Part shown: piece by piece, positions 1 through 9,450 of the stretch | Position numbering within the stretch: the stretch's first letter is position 1 | Layout: each line of letters starts with the position of its first letter | Assembly: GCA_049583715.1 (NCBI GenBank) | Contig: JBAUWJ010000157.1 | Location: forward strand, 13,827-77,826 | Source: JAANXG01 sp049583715 | Lineage (GTDB): Bacteria; Pseudomonadota; Gammaproteobacteria; Arenicellales; JAANXG01 | DNA: 64,000 bases | Direction of reading: 5' to 3' | Made by a program: the position numbers and the translations under genes | The notes under the pieces: generated by a model | What the model was told of the DNA's origin: nothing | What the model saw: only the letters and a program-made list of their open reading frames with translations | Database searches by the model: none

Positions 1-3000
1 CTCTGCCAGCTCGCCCTTGTCGAAAGGCTCATTTCTTTCGACCCTGCAGAACCGCGGCTTGGCCGGATCCACGCCGCCATCGGAGAGGATGGGCGAAAGA
101 TCCAACCGCCGCTGCCTCTCGGTCTCTCCGGGCTTCGTCTTCAACAGGTCGGTGCGGCCGATCAGCTCATCCATGCCGCGCACGCCGAGACGCGCCATCC
201 ATTCGCGCGTTTCCTGGGCGACGAAACGGAAATAGTGGATCACCCGCTCGGGGGTTCCCACGAAATGCCGAGCGCGCAAACCTTCGTGCTGCGTGGCGAC
301 ACCGGTGGCGCAGTTGTTCAGGTGGCAGATCCTGAGGTACTTGCAGCCCATGGCCACCATGGGCGCGGTGCCGAAGCCGAAGCTTTCCGCGCCGAGGATT
401 GCGGCCTTCACGACGTCCAGGCCGGTCTTCAGCCCGCCGTCGGTCTGCAGGCGTACCTTGTCCCGGAGATCGTTGCGGCGCAGGGTCTGGTGGGTCTCCG
501 TCAGGCCCAGCTCCCAGGGCGAGCCGGCGTACTTGATGCTGGTCAGGGGACTGGCGCCGGTGCCGCCGTCGTAGCCGGAGATGGTGATGAGATCCGCGTA
601 AGCCTTGGCTACACCGGCAGCCACCGTGCCGACGCCGGCCTGCGCCACCAGCTTCACCGACACCAGGGCGGCGGGGTTGATCTGCTTCAGGTCGAAGATG
701 AGCTGGGCCAGGTCCTCGATGGAGTAGATGTCGTGATGCGGCGGCGGAGAGATCAGGGCGACGCCGGGGCTGGAGTAGCGCAGCCGGGCGATCATCTCGT
801 TGACCTTGTGGCCGGGGAGCTGTCCGCCTTCGCCGGGCTTCGCGCCCTGGGCGATCTTGATCTGCAGCACCTCTGCGTGGATGAGATAGGCCGGCGTGAC
901 GCCGAAGCGACCCGAGGCGACCTGCTTGATCTTGGACACGCTGTCGCTCTCGTAGCGGGCCGGGTCCTCGCCACCCTCGCCGGAGTTGGACCGGCCGCCG
1001 ATCGAGTTCATCGCCCGGGCGAGGGTTTCGTGGGCGTCGGGCGACAGGGCGCCGAGGGACATGCCGGCGCTGTTGAAGCGCTCGAGTATCGCCTCGACCG
1101 GCTCCACCTCCTCGATCGGGATCGGTTCGCCGGCCTGCCTCAGGTCGAACAGGTCGCGCAGCACCGTCACCGGCCGCGAGTTGACGATCTCGGCGTATTC
1201 GAGGTACTTGCCGTAATCGCCGCTTTCCACCGCGGCGTGCAAGGCGTTGACGACGTCCGGGTGGTAGGCGTGGTACTCGCCGCCGTGGACGTATTTGAGC
1301 AGCCCCCCCTGGTCGAGCGGCGCGCGCACGTTCCAGGCTTTTTCCGCGAGGCGCGTCTGATCCGCCTCGAGGTCCTCGAAGTTGGTTCCACCGATCCTGG
1401 AAGTCGTGCCGGCGAAGCACAGGTCCACCACCTCGTCGGACAGGCCCACGGCTTCGAAGAGCTGCGCACCCCGGTAGCTGGAGATGGTGGAGATACCCAT
1501 CTTGGAAGTGATCTTGTACAGCCCCTTGTTGATGCCGCGGCGGTACTGGCGGAGCAGCATCTCGCTGTCGCGGTCCCGAATCTCGCCGATGCGCAGCATA
1601 TCGTGCAGGCAGGCGAACGCCAGGTAGGGGTGTACGGCGGTGGCCCCGTAGCCGATCAGGGCGGCGAACTGGTGTGGGTCGCGTGCGGTGGCCGTGTCCA
1701 CCACGATGTTGACGTCGCAGCGAAGGCCCGCCTTGATCATGCGGTGATGCACGGCGCCGGTGGCCAGCAGGGCGTGCACCGGCAGGCGGTCCTTGGCGAT
1801 CTCGCGATCGGACAGTACCAGTATCACCGTGCCGCCCCGCACCAGCTCTTCGGCCCGGTCGCAGATCTCGATCAGAGCTTCCTTCAAAGTGGTCGGCGGC
1901 GTGTAATTCAAGTCGATGACGGCGGACTTGAAGGCCGGATCGGTCTGGCTCGTCAGGCGATGGAGCTCACCGTTGGAGAGCACCGGCGCGTCCACCGACA
2001 GGCGCCTCGCATGCTCCGGACTCTCCTCGAACAGGTTCTTCTCGGCGCCGAACTCGGTGCCGAGGGACATGACGATGCGCTCGCGCAGCGGGTCGATGGG
2101 CGGATTGGTGACCTGCGCGAACTGCTGGCGGAAGTAGTCGTACAGGGAGCGCACGCGCCGGGACAGGGCCGGCAGGGGCGTGTCGTCGCCCATGGAGCCC
2201 ACCGCCTCCTGGCCGGCTCCCGCGAGCACCCGTATGATCTGGTCGCGCTCCTCGAAGCTGATGTTGAACAGCTTCTCGTATACCTTCAGCGACGAAGGAT
2301 TCATGGGCGGTTCGAGGTAATCGCGGTCGCCGACGCTGGTCTCCAGTGTCGTCTTGTATTCCTTGAGCCACTGCTTGTAGGGTTGGCGCTTCTTCAGGCG
2401 GTCGTGGATATGTTCCGGCAGGAGCAGCTCGCCGTTGCTGGTATCCACCGCCATCATCTGGCCCGGCCCGAGCCTGCCCTTGGCCCGCACGGTCGCCGGG
2501 TCGTAATCGAGCACGCCGGTTTCGGACGCGAGCGTGATCACGCGGTCACCGGTGATGGTGTAGCGGGCAGGTCGCAGGCCGTTGCGGTCGAGCACGCAGG
2601 CGGCGAAGCGGCCGTCCGTCATGACGATGCCGGCGGGGCCGTCCCAGGGCTCCATGTGCATGGAGTAGTACTCGTAGAACGCCCGGAGGTCCGGGTCGAT
2701 ACTGTCGAGGTTCTGCCAGGCCGGCGGCATCATCATCTGGGTGGCGAGGAAGATATCCATGCCTCCCATCACCAGGACCTCCAGCATGTTGTCGACGCTG
2801 GCGGAGTCGGAGTCGTCCTCCGACACCAGGGGCCGGATGCTCTCCATGTCCGGGATCAGCGGTGTCTCGAATCGGTAGCTGCGGGCGTTCGCCCAGTAGC
2901 GGTTGCCCTGGATCGTGTTGATCTCGCCGTTGTGGGCGAGATAACGGAAAGGCTGGGCGAGCCGCCATTGCGGCAGGGTGTTGGTGGAGAAGCGCTGATG

Positions 3001-3672
3001 GAACACGCACAGCGACGACGCCAGCCCCGGGTCGTTCAGATCCGGATAGAACAGGGGCAGCATGCGCGGCATCACGAGTCCCTTGTACAGCACGACGCGG
3101 GACGACAGGCTGTTGACATAGAAAACGGGGTCGTCGGCTGCGAGCTGCTTTTCCGATCGACGTCTCGCGACGAACAGCTTTCTCTCCAGCACGTCCTCGT
3201 CGATCTCGCCGGCAGGCGTAACGAAGAGCTGCTCGATGAGCGGCAGGGTCGTCAGGGCCTGCTCGCCGAGATGGGAGGTATCCAGCGGAACACGACGCCA
3301 GCCGGCGGCTTCGAGGCCTTCCCGCTGCAGCTCCGTCTCGAGCACGGAGCGCGCCCGTGCCGCCTTGCGGAGGTCGGTATTGAGGAAGACGCTGCCGACT
3401 CCGTAGGTGGGGCCGAGATCGACGCCGAGCCCGGATGCCGCGTCCTGGAAGAATGCATCGGGCTTCTTCAACAGCACGCCGCAGCCGTCACCGCTCTTGC
3501 CGTCGGCTGCCACCGCCCCGCGATGGGTCATCCTCGCGAGAGCGCCCACCGCCGATTGCACCAGTTCGTGGCTCGCCGCGCCGTCCATCTGTGCGATGAG
3601 CCCGAAGCCGCAGCTGTCTTTTTCGAAGCGCCGGCGGTAGAGCCCCGCCGTGCAGCGATCATCGCATGTCAC
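1..3672 (-). CDS. gltB: Glutamate synthase (NADPH) large subunit, 3' end cut by window edge
   Basis: GltB transfers the glutamine amide nitrogen to 2-oxoglutarate, giving two glutamates, in the cytoplasm with GltD. The first 1224 codons are visible and read open to the window edge, so roughly 250-300 C-terminal residues are missing. The start is GTG at 3672; the class II glutaminase nucleophile is Cys21 (DSCGFG), implying a propeptide of about 20 residues that is removed. The central domain and FMN synthase domain follow. The 3Fe-4S cysteines lie near residues 1105-1116 as C-x5-C-x4-C (GCKYLRIC..NNC). A TATACT -10-like hexamer lies at 3756-3761 on the minus strand. Position after aroK-aroB matches Pseudomonas, but no damX-like gene lies between. 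Confidence 0.96.
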   Translation of the reverse strand, partial: MTCDDRCTAGLYRRRFEKDSCGFGLIAQMDGAASHELVQSAVGALARMTHRGAVAADGKSGDGCGVLLKKPDAFFQDAASGLGVDLGPTYGVGSVFLNTDLRKAARARSVLETELQREGLEAAGWRRVPLDTSHLGEQALTTLPLIEQLFVTPAGEIDEDVLERKLFVARRRSEKQLAADDPVFYVNSLSSRVVLYKGLVMPRMLPLFYPDLNDPGLASSLCVFHQRFSTNTLPQWRLAQPFRYLAHNGEINTIQGNRYWANARSYRFETPLIPDMESIRPLVSEDDSDSASVDNMLEVLVMGGMDIFLATQMMMPPAWQNLDSIDPDLRAFYEYYSMHMEPWDGPAGIVMTDGRFAACVLDRNGLRPARYTITGDRVITLASETGVLDYDPATVRAKGRLGPGQMMAVDTSNGELLLPEHIHDRLKKRQPYKQWLKEYKTTLETSVGDRDYLEPPMNPSSLKVYEKLFNISFEERDQIIRVLAGAGQEAVGSMGDDTPLPALSRRVRSLYDYFRQQFAQVTNPPIDPLRERIVMSLGTEFGAEKNLFEESPEHARRLSVDAPVLSNGELHRLTSQTDPAFKSAVIDLNYTPPTTLKEALIEICDRAEELVRGGTVILVLSDREIAKDRLPVHALLATGAVHHRMIKAGLRCDVNIVVDTATARDPHQFAALIGYGATAVHPYLAFACLHDMLRIGEIRDRDSEMLLRQYRRGINKGLYKITSKMGISTISSYRGAQLFEAVGLSDEVVDLCFAGTTSRIGGTNFEDLEADQTRLAEKAWNVRAPLDQGGLLKYVHGGEYHAYHPDVVNALHAAVESGDYGKYLEYAEIVNSRPVTVLRDLFDLRQAGEPIPIEEVEPVEAILERFNSAGMSLGALSPDAHETLARAMNSIGGRSNSGEGGEDPARYESDSVSKIKQVASGRFGVTPAYLIHAEVLQIKIAQGAKPGEGGQLPGHKVNEMIARLRYSSPGVALISPPPHHDIYSIEDLAQLIFDLKQINPAALVSVKLVAQAGVGTVAAGVAKAYADLITISGYDGGTGASPLTSIKYAGSPWELGLTETHQTLRRNDLRDKVRLQTDGGLKTGLDVVKAAILGAESFGFGTAPMVAMGCKYLRICHLNNCATGVATQHEGLRARHFVGTPERVIHYFRFVAQETREWMARLGVRGMDELIGRTDLLKTKPGETERQRRLDLSPILSDGGVDPAKPRFCRVERNEPFDKGELAE

Positions 3673-3803
3673 GTGTTGCCCCGTCGTGTTGCTGGGTTAA
3701 GGGAGAATCGCGGACCGGCGCCGCGGCCGGTCAATGAAGGGAGTGTTCACCGCCAAGTATACAACCAAAGAAAGGCGCATCGCGCCACCCCCGATGCCGC
3801 TCG

Positions 3804-4889
3804 TCATGCCGCCATCTGAAACGCGGCAAGAGTATCCCGCAGCCTTTCCGCGCCGTAGTCCCCGCTGAGGTAAGCCTTGCCCAGTCTCTCGAGCAGTACC
3901 AATCGAATCCGCCCGTCGACGGCTTTCTTGTCGACGGCCATGTATCGCTCGAAGGCCTCCAGGGTCATGTCGTCGGGGGGTTGGGTAGGCAGGCCGGCGC
4001 GCTGCAGCAGCGACCTGACTCGCTGGACGTCCTCCTGCCCGAGGTCGCCGAGGCGCCTCGAGAGGTCGGCGGCCATCAGCATGCCCACGGCCACGGCTTC
4101 TCCGTGCAGCCACGAATCGTAGCCGGTGGCGGCCTCGATGGCGTGGCCGAAGGTGTGGCCGAGGTTGAGCAGCGCCCTCACGCCCTGCTCGCGCTCATCC
4201 ATGGCGACGACCTCGGCCTTGTTTCGGCAGGAACACTCGATGGCGTGGATCAAGGCATCATGATTCCGGCCACGCAGTGACTCCAGATTGGCTTCGAGCC
4301 AGGAGAGGAATTCCGGGTCGCGGATCAAGCCGTACTTGATTACTTCCGCCAGGCCGGCGCGCAGCTCCCGGTCCGGCAGAGTCTCGAGCGTCGAGGTGTC
4401 CGCAATGACCGCCCGCGGCTGGTAAAAGGCGCCGATCATGTTCTTGCCCCGGGGGTGGTTCACGGCCGTCTTGCCTCCTACGGACGAGTCGACCTGCGCC
4501 AGCAGGGTCGTAGGTATCTGGATGAAGGGGACGCCGCGCTGGTAGCATGCGGCGGCGAACCCGGCAATGTCCCCGACCACGCCCCCGCCCAGCGCCGCGA
4601 CGGTGCACCTTCGGTCGCAGGGCACCTCCAGCATGCGGTCGAAGATCCGGCCCAGCACTTCGAGATTCTTGTACGACTCGCCGTCCGGTATCAGATATGT
4701 GGAGACGTCGAAGCCTTCGAGCGAGCGGGACAATTCGCCCAGGTACAGGGGCGCAACCGTTTCGTTGCTGATGATCATGACCTGGCGGCCCGGGATGTGC
4801 CGCGCCATCAATTCGGCGTCGCCGAGCAGCTTCGGCCCGATGTAGATCGGGTAGCTCTCGGGCCCGAGCTGGACGGTGAGGGTGTTCAT
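3804..4889 (-). CDS. aroB: 3-dehydroquinate synthase
   Basis: AroB converts DAHP to 3-dehydroquinate, the second step of the shikimate pathway, using NAD+ and a divalent metal. The 361-residue length is normal for the family. The NAD-binding motif GGGVVGDIAGF lies near residues 95-105 and DSSVGGKTAVNH near 130-141. Metal-ligand segments AEVIKYG, LNLGHTFGHAIE and LHGEAVAVGM are all present. The ATG overlaps the aroK stop by four bases (ATGA), which implies translational coupling. No odd features were seen. Confidence 0.97.
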   Translation of the reverse strand: MNTLTVQLGPESYPIYIGPKLLGDAELMARHIPGRQVMIISNETVAPLYLGELSRSLEGFDVSTYLIPDGESYKNLEVLGRIFDRMLEVPCDRRCTVAALGGGVVGDIAGFAAACYQRGVPFIQIPTTLLAQVDSSVGGKTAVNHPRGKNMIGAFYQPRAVIADTSTLETLPDRELRAGLAEVIKYGLIRDPEFLSWLEANLESLRGRNHDALIHAIECSCRNKAEVVAMDEREQGVRALLNLGHTFGHAIEAATGYDSWLHGEAVAVGMLMAADLSRRLGDLGQEDVQRVRSLLQRAGLPTQPPDDMTLEAFERYMAVDKKAVDGRIRLVLLERLGKAYLSGDYGAERLRDTLAAFQMAA

Positions 4890-5404
4890 ACCTTGTGGTT
4901 CTGTATCCTGCGTGCAATCTGTCTTGCCACGCGTCCGGCGGACAAATGATCGGTGTCCACGATAAAGTCCGCTTCCTTCCGATACAAGGGCTCGCGGACC
5001 ACCATCAACGACTCGAGGGCCGCGCGCGGGTCGTCGGTTTCCAGCAACGGCCGGTGCTTGGTCGACTTGGTGCGTTCGAGCTGCGACTCGATGGAGGCGC
5101 GGAGATATACTACGATTCCGTGCTTTCTCAAAGCCTTTCTGTTCTCCTCCCGAAGCACGACGCCGCCGCCCGTGGCGAGCACGATGCCGTCCATGGCCGC
5201 CAGCTCGGCGATGACCTTCTCTTCCCGGTCGCGGAATCCCGATTCTCCTTCCACGTCGAAGATCAGGCTGATGCTCGCCCCGGTGCGTTTCTCGATCTCC
5301 TGATCGGAATCGATGAATGTCAGTTGCAGGCGCTTGGCCAGCTGCCTCCCGATGGTGGTTTTACCCACCGCCATGGGACCGATCAGGAACACGTTCGAAG
5401 GCAT
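4886..5404 (-). CDS. aroK: Shikimate kinase I
   Basis: AroK phosphorylates shikimate at the 3-hydroxyl using ATP. The protein has 172 residues, the usual size. The P-loop GPMAVGKTT is at residues 9-17, the shikimate-binding Asp lies in DSDQEIE near residue 34, an arginine-containing FRDREEKV segment follows, and the GGG substrate loop (ATGGGVVL) is near residues 78-85. The LID arginine occurs in HRPLL. It is first of the aroK-aroB pair and lies 152 bases downstream of pilQ, the same arrangement as in Pseudomonas. Confidence 0.97.
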   Translation of the reverse strand: MPSNVFLIGPMAVGKTTIGRQLAKRLQLTFIDSDQEIEKRTGASISLIFDVEGESGFRDREEKVIAELAAMDGIVLATGGGVVLREENRKALRKHGIVVYLRASIESQLERTKSTKHRPLLETDDPRAALESLMVVREPLYRKEADFIVDTDHLSAGRVARQIARRIQNHKV

Positions 5405-5468
5405 GCGCCTATGTTAACGCATGCACCGTGGTTTCCCGAGCGGCGGGAGCATGTGCGGAAAGCCACGA

Positions 5469-5511
5469 GGCGGTGCTTCCTTGCACCGCCGTAAGCTGGA
5501 GAAGCTCCAGC
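5469..5511 (-). promoter_or_regulatory. Two tandem hairpins between pilQ and aroK
   Basis: Two perfect inverted repeats lie back to back: 8-bp arms at 5469-5476 and 5483-5490, and 7-bp arms at 5495-5501 and 5505-5511. Neither is followed by a T-rich run on the minus strand, so they are not classical intrinsic terminators. They may stabilise the 3' end of the pil mRNA or separate pil from aro expression. The function is inferred only from position. Confidence 0.35.
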
Positions 5512-5556
5512 CGGGTCAGAGAATTTGCAGCGGGCGCCCGTCCCCGGGAAAGGCTC

Positions 5557-8175
5557 TCACGCGACCGGGACCGGCGCGGAGCTCAGCGCGCCGAGGTTCA
5601 AGGCAGGGTTGACGATTCTCGGCGTGAGGAAGATCAACAGCTCGGTACGGTTGTCGTGCTTCGACTTGTTTCGAAACAACACACCGAGACCCGGTATGTC
5701 GCCGAGCAGGGGAACCTTGGACACGGTGTTCTGCTGGTCTTCCTGGTATATACCGCCGATCACCGCGGTTTCTCCGTTCTCCAGCAGGACCTGGGTCTTG
5801 ATCTGCTTCGTGTTGATGGTCGGCTCGGTGGCGGAAACGAAGGAATCCTGGGTGACGAAGACATCCATGACGACCCGGTCGTCCGGAGTGATCTGGGGCG
5901 TCACCGTCAGGCTCAGCACCGCCTTCTTCGTGACGACGCTGCCGACGCCGAGCACGCTGGTCGTGAAGATGCGTTCCTGGCCTTCCTCGATGTGCGCCTC
6001 CTTCTGGTTGGAGGTGATGAGCCTCGGGCTGGCGATGATCTTTCCTTTGCCTTCCGCTTCGAGTGCGGAGATCTCGAGCTGGATGAGGTTCGCTATACCC
6101 GTCCCGGCCTTGAACAGCTCGAAGGCATAGGATGCCGCCGGGGTGTTCTCGATCGCATCGGCCGGAAGATTGACGGCCAGGCCGTCCGGCACGCCTGCGA
6201 AGGTCGGCGAGCCGGCGGAACCGTTCAGGGAGTTCAGGGTCGAAGAGGCTCCCTGCAGGGTTCCGTTGGCGCTCACGTCGGCGTTTCCGAGGTCGGACCG
6301 CTGCACCACGCGCTGGAATCCGAGGCGGGCGCCGAGGTTGCGGGCGAAGTTGTCCGTGGCCTCGACGATGCGCGTCTCGATGAGCACCTGCCTGACGGGC
6401 TTGTCCAGCTTGGCTATAAGCTTCCTGACCTGGGAGATCTTGGTGGGGGTGTCCTGGATGAGAATGGAGTTCGTGCGTTTATCGACCGTGACATTGCCGC
6501 GAGGGCTCAGCAGCGAGTTGCTTTCCGTCTTGACTTCGCTGATGTTGACGCTGCCGAAAAGCGACTGCTGCACGCCGGTATCGACGGCCTTCACGGACTT
6601 GAGAATCGCCGCGATGTCGGATGCCTTCGCATAGTTGATCTGTATCAGCTCGGAGGCCAGCGGCTCCAGCTCGCTCTTGTCCTTCTGGGCCTGGAGCTGC
6701 TGCTGCTCTCTCTTTCTGATCTCTCCTGACGGGGCGACCCAGACCACGTTGCCGGAGCGCCTCATGCCGAGGCCCCGGGTCTGCAGGATGATGTCCAGCG
6801 CCTGATCCCAGGGGACGTCTTTGAGCCGCAGGGTGAGTGTTCCCTTGACGGAATCACTGGTGACGAAATTCAAGCCGGTGAAATCCGCAATGACCTGCAG
6901 CGCGGCGCGGACGTTGATCTGCTGGAAGTTCAGCGACAGGCGTTCGCCGGAATACCCTTGCTCGTTCTTCTTCTTCTCCTTTTCGACGTGCAATACCGGA
7001 TCGACGTTGATGTTGAATACGTCACCGGACTGGTACGCGAGGTGCTGGTAGTTCCCGTGAGGCGTAACCACCATTCGGACCGTGTTCTTCTCCTGGAACG
7101 TATCTATGGTCTGCACCGGCGTCGCGAAGTCGGTAACGTCGAGCCTCTGCTCCTTGTCCTTGGAGATCTGGGTATTGAGGAAGTCGACGATGATCTGTCC
7201 GTCCTGCTGCCTGACGTCGACGCCCACTTCCGGATCGGAGAGCTTCACGGTTATGCGTCCGCCGCCGTTCTCACTTCGTCGGAAATCGATGTTCTCTATG
7301 CTGTGCTTCGCCGACGCCTTCCTGGCGAAGGGCTTCGGCTTGGTTCTTTCCACGCGTTCCGCTTCGGTATTCGGATTGTGAATCACGAACACCATCCCGT
7401 TGTCGGTAATCTGGGTGTCGTACGGGACGGGGTGCACCAGGTTAAAGACCACGCGTGTGCGGTCCTCCGCCTGGACTGTGGTGATGGACTCGAGCGCGCC
7501 GACGCCGACTTTGGTTACGGGGGACGTCAACTCGCTGTGCGTATTGAAAAAGTCGAACGCCAGACGCGGAGGCTGGTTGGTCGCGAAGTGTCCCGGCTGC
7601 TCCGGCCGACGGGACATCGTGAGATTGACCTGCACTCGTCCTCCCGGCAGCGATGCAAAAGTGATGCCCTTCAGCTCATTTTCTCCGGCCGCCTGGGACG
7701 AGGACATGGTGCCGCCCGCCTGCTTGGTTCCTCCGCTGTCGGGGATAACGCTGCCGGAGGAGCCCGAGTCCTGGCTCGTATCCTGACCCGTGTCGGCCTG
7801 GGCGACGACATCCAGGCCCTGGTCGGTCCCGGTGACTTCGAGGTGAGCCGGCTGCTTCATCAGCAGGTCGATGTTGACGGACTGGCCGTCTTTGGCCACG
7901 AATGGAAAGACGCTCTTGACCATGCCCTTGCCGGAAATATCGGACACGCCTTTCCCGAGTCTGGTATTGCTCAGCACCAGACGCAGGCGCTGGCCGTTGT
8001 CGAGCGACTCGGTGCGGTGCTCGACCGGGCCGTCGAGGGCGAGCATCAGGGTATCCGGTGACGCACCACTCTTCCAGTCCAACCCCTGAAGCTCGGCGGC
8101 CGAGGCCTGTCGGAACAGAAGGACGGCGGCGACTGCCAGCAAGAACGTGGAGCGTCTTTTCCAGTTGTAATTCAT
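5557..8175 (-). CDS. pilQ: Type IV pilus secretin PilQ
   Basis: PilQ forms the outer-membrane ring through which type IV pili are extruded and retracted. The 872-residue product is longer than many PilQ proteins (about 700-770). An N-terminal signal peptide ends near ASA-AE (residue 27). Three AMIN-like peptidoglycan-binding segments are readable, at roughly 27-125, 165-270 and 290-390. A secretin/TonB short domain follows near 425-490, containing LNFQQINVRAALQVIADFTG, then a secretin N1 domain near 505-615 and the C-terminal secretin barrel from about 680, with the GGIYQ segment near 815. It is the last gene of pilMNOPQ. Confidence 0.96.
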   Translation of the reverse strand: MNYNWKRRSTFLLAVAAVLLFRQASAAELQGLDWKSGASPDTLMLALDGPVEHRTESLDNGQRLRLVLSNTRLGKGVSDISGKGMVKSVFPFVAKDGQSVNIDLLMKQPAHLEVTGTDQGLDVVAQADTGQDTSQDSGSSGSVIPDSGGTKQAGGTMSSSQAAGENELKGITFASLPGGRVQVNLTMSRRPEQPGHFATNQPPRLAFDFFNTHSELTSPVTKVGVGALESITTVQAEDRTRVVFNLVHPVPYDTQITDNGMVFVIHNPNTEAERVERTKPKPFARKASAKHSIENIDFRRSENGGGRITVKLSDPEVGVDVRQQDGQIIVDFLNTQISKDKEQRLDVTDFATPVQTIDTFQEKNTVRMVVTPHGNYQHLAYQSGDVFNINVDPVLHVEKEKKKNEQGYSGERLSLNFQQINVRAALQVIADFTGLNFVTSDSVKGTLTLRLKDVPWDQALDIILQTRGLGMRRSGNVVWVAPSGEIRKREQQQLQAQKDKSELEPLASELIQINYAKASDIAAILKSVKAVDTGVQQSLFGSVNISEVKTESNSLLSPRGNVTVDKRTNSILIQDTPTKISQVRKLIAKLDKPVRQVLIETRIVEATDNFARNLGARLGFQRVVQRSDLGNADVSANGTLQGASSTLNSLNGSAGSPTFAGVPDGLAVNLPADAIENTPAASYAFELFKAGTGIANLIQLEISALEAEGKGKIIASPRLITSNQKEAHIEEGQERIFTTSVLGVGSVVTKKAVLSLTVTPQITPDDRVVMDVFVTQDSFVSATEPTINTKQIKTQVLLENGETAVIGGIYQEDQQNTVSKVPLLGDIPGLGVLFRNKSKHDNRTELLIFLTPRIVNPALNLGALSSAPVPVA

Positions 8176-8270
8176 GGTGTCTCTCTTGCGTTAACTTGCT
8201 CTTGTTAATGGTTCTTATATTTGATGCTTCTTAACTGGTTCTTTTCATGCGGCAGTGCCGTTGAGGGTAG

Positions 8271-8801
8271 TCACTTGTGGACAATGGCAAGACTCGCGTC
8301 GCGCTGCATCCAACCGCCGTTGACGCCTGGTATGAGCTCCACGATGTCTATCTTCGCGTCCTTGATGTCGACGATCTTCCCGTAGTTCTGGCCCAGATAG
8401 TTCCCTTTTCCGGCGCGATGGATAGTGCCGTCAGGCGCACGGATGATGGCCCATTTGGCTTCGGCATTGCTGAGGGTGCCCACCATACGAAGTGCGTCGA
8501 GGGGAAACTGCTCGAGCGGCTCCTTGCGCCGGGTCGGGTCCGGAGCGGGGCCGCCGGCGGGAGAGGGGCGGTCCTGAACGAGGTTTGCCCTGGAGAACGG
8601 ATCGACCAGATTCGAGGCGGTGTATTTGAAAGTGGGGACCGGTTTGATCTGCGGCAGCGGCTCTATCTTCGGCTTGTGCCCTTTGTAGGCGTTGGCGACG
8701 AACTTCTGAAGGTCGCCCATGGACTTGTCCGCGCATCCGGCCAGCAACAGGGTGGACGCAAGAAGCAGAGCTGCGAAGATTCTGAGGGGTATCACTCTCA
8801 C
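8271..8801 (-). CDS. pilP: Type IV pilus inner-membrane lipoprotein PilP
   Basis: PilP links the PilN-PilO inner-membrane subcomplex to the periplasmic part of PilQ. The protein has 176 residues. It begins with a lipoprotein signal whose lipobox is LLAGC near residues 19-23. A proline-rich linker spans about 45-95 and a compact beta domain follows (LRMVGTLSNAEAKWAIIRAPDG). The GTG at 8801 was chosen; GTG at 8795 is an alternative. It starts 13 bases after the pilO stop and lies 95 bases before pilQ. Confidence 0.93.
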   Translation of the reverse strand: MRVIPLRIFAALLLASTLLLAGCADKSMGDLQKFVANAYKGHKPKIEPLPQIKPVPTFKYTASNLVDPFSRANLVQDRPSPAGGPAPDPTRRKEPLEQFPLDALRMVGTLSNAEAKWAIIRAPDGTIHRAGKGNYLGQNYGKIVDIKDAKIDIVELIPGVNGGWMQRDASLAIVHK

Positions 8802-8814
8802 CTGGTTCTCGCTC

Positions 8815-9450
8815 TCACCTGCGGGTACGGGTTTTCTTGGCCTTCGCGGCTTGACGTCTCTCTATCTGCTTCTCGTCGAGATAGTGGTACGTCTTGGCGA
8901 CGGCGGACATCGTGAGTTTTCCGCCTTTGGACGGCGTCAGGACCAGGTCGTCGATCGTTACGATCCTGGGCAAGGCTGCAACATCGCTCACGAACTCGCC
9001 AAGCTGATGGTAGGTGCCGCTCACCCTGATGTTGATGGGCAGCTCGGCGTAGAAGTCGGCGACCCGCCGGTTTCTCGGCTGGAACAGCAGGAACTGCAGC
9101 CCGCGTCCCAGCCCGGTCTGCGTGATATCGATGAGCAGCTCCGGCACTTCGGTCTTGTTGGGCAGTTGCCTCAGCATTACCCCGAACCGTTGCTTCATCT
9201 CGACCATCTGTTGCTGATAGGCAGAGAGATTGATTGCCAGAGCTTTCTTCCTGAGGAATTGCTCCTTCAGGGCAAGCTCCCTGCGCTCGGCCTGGTCCAG
9301 ACTCTTGATCTGATCCTTGACTATGAACCAGTAGCCGGCCGCGAGTATGAGGATGCACACGATGATCATGGCCAGGACTTTGACGCTCCTCGGCCAGCTC
9401 GAGACGTCGTTGAGGTCGACGTTTCTAAGGTCGTCGAGTGTCAGCGCCAT
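8815..9450 (-). CDS. pilO: Type IV pilus assembly protein PilO
   Basis: PilO is a bitopic inner-membrane protein that pairs with PilN through coiled coils and ferredoxin-like folds in the alignment complex. The 211-residue product has a short cytoplasmic N terminus (LDDLRNVDLNDVSSWPRSVK), one membrane helix at about 27-47, a charged coiled coil (about 50-100) and a C-terminal PilO domain. Its ATG overlaps the pilN stop by one base (TGATG), consistent with coupled translation. A basic tail ends the protein. Confidence 0.95.
   Translation of the reverse strand: MALTLDDLRNVDLNDVSSWPRSVKVLAMIIVCILILAAGYWFIVKDQIKSLDQAERRELALKEQFLRKKALAINLSAYQQQMVEMKQRFGVMLRQLPNKTEVPELLIDITQTGLGRGLQFLLFQPRNRRVADFYAELPINIRVSGTYHQLGEFVSDVAALPRIVTIDDLVLTPSKGGKLTMSAVAKTYHYLDEKQIERRQAAKAKKTRTRR

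Noticed and set aside
235..3819. A 1194-codon open frame on the plus strand
   Set aside because: It lies antisense to gltB, has no recognisable domains, and is an artefact of high GC and codon bias in the opposite strand.
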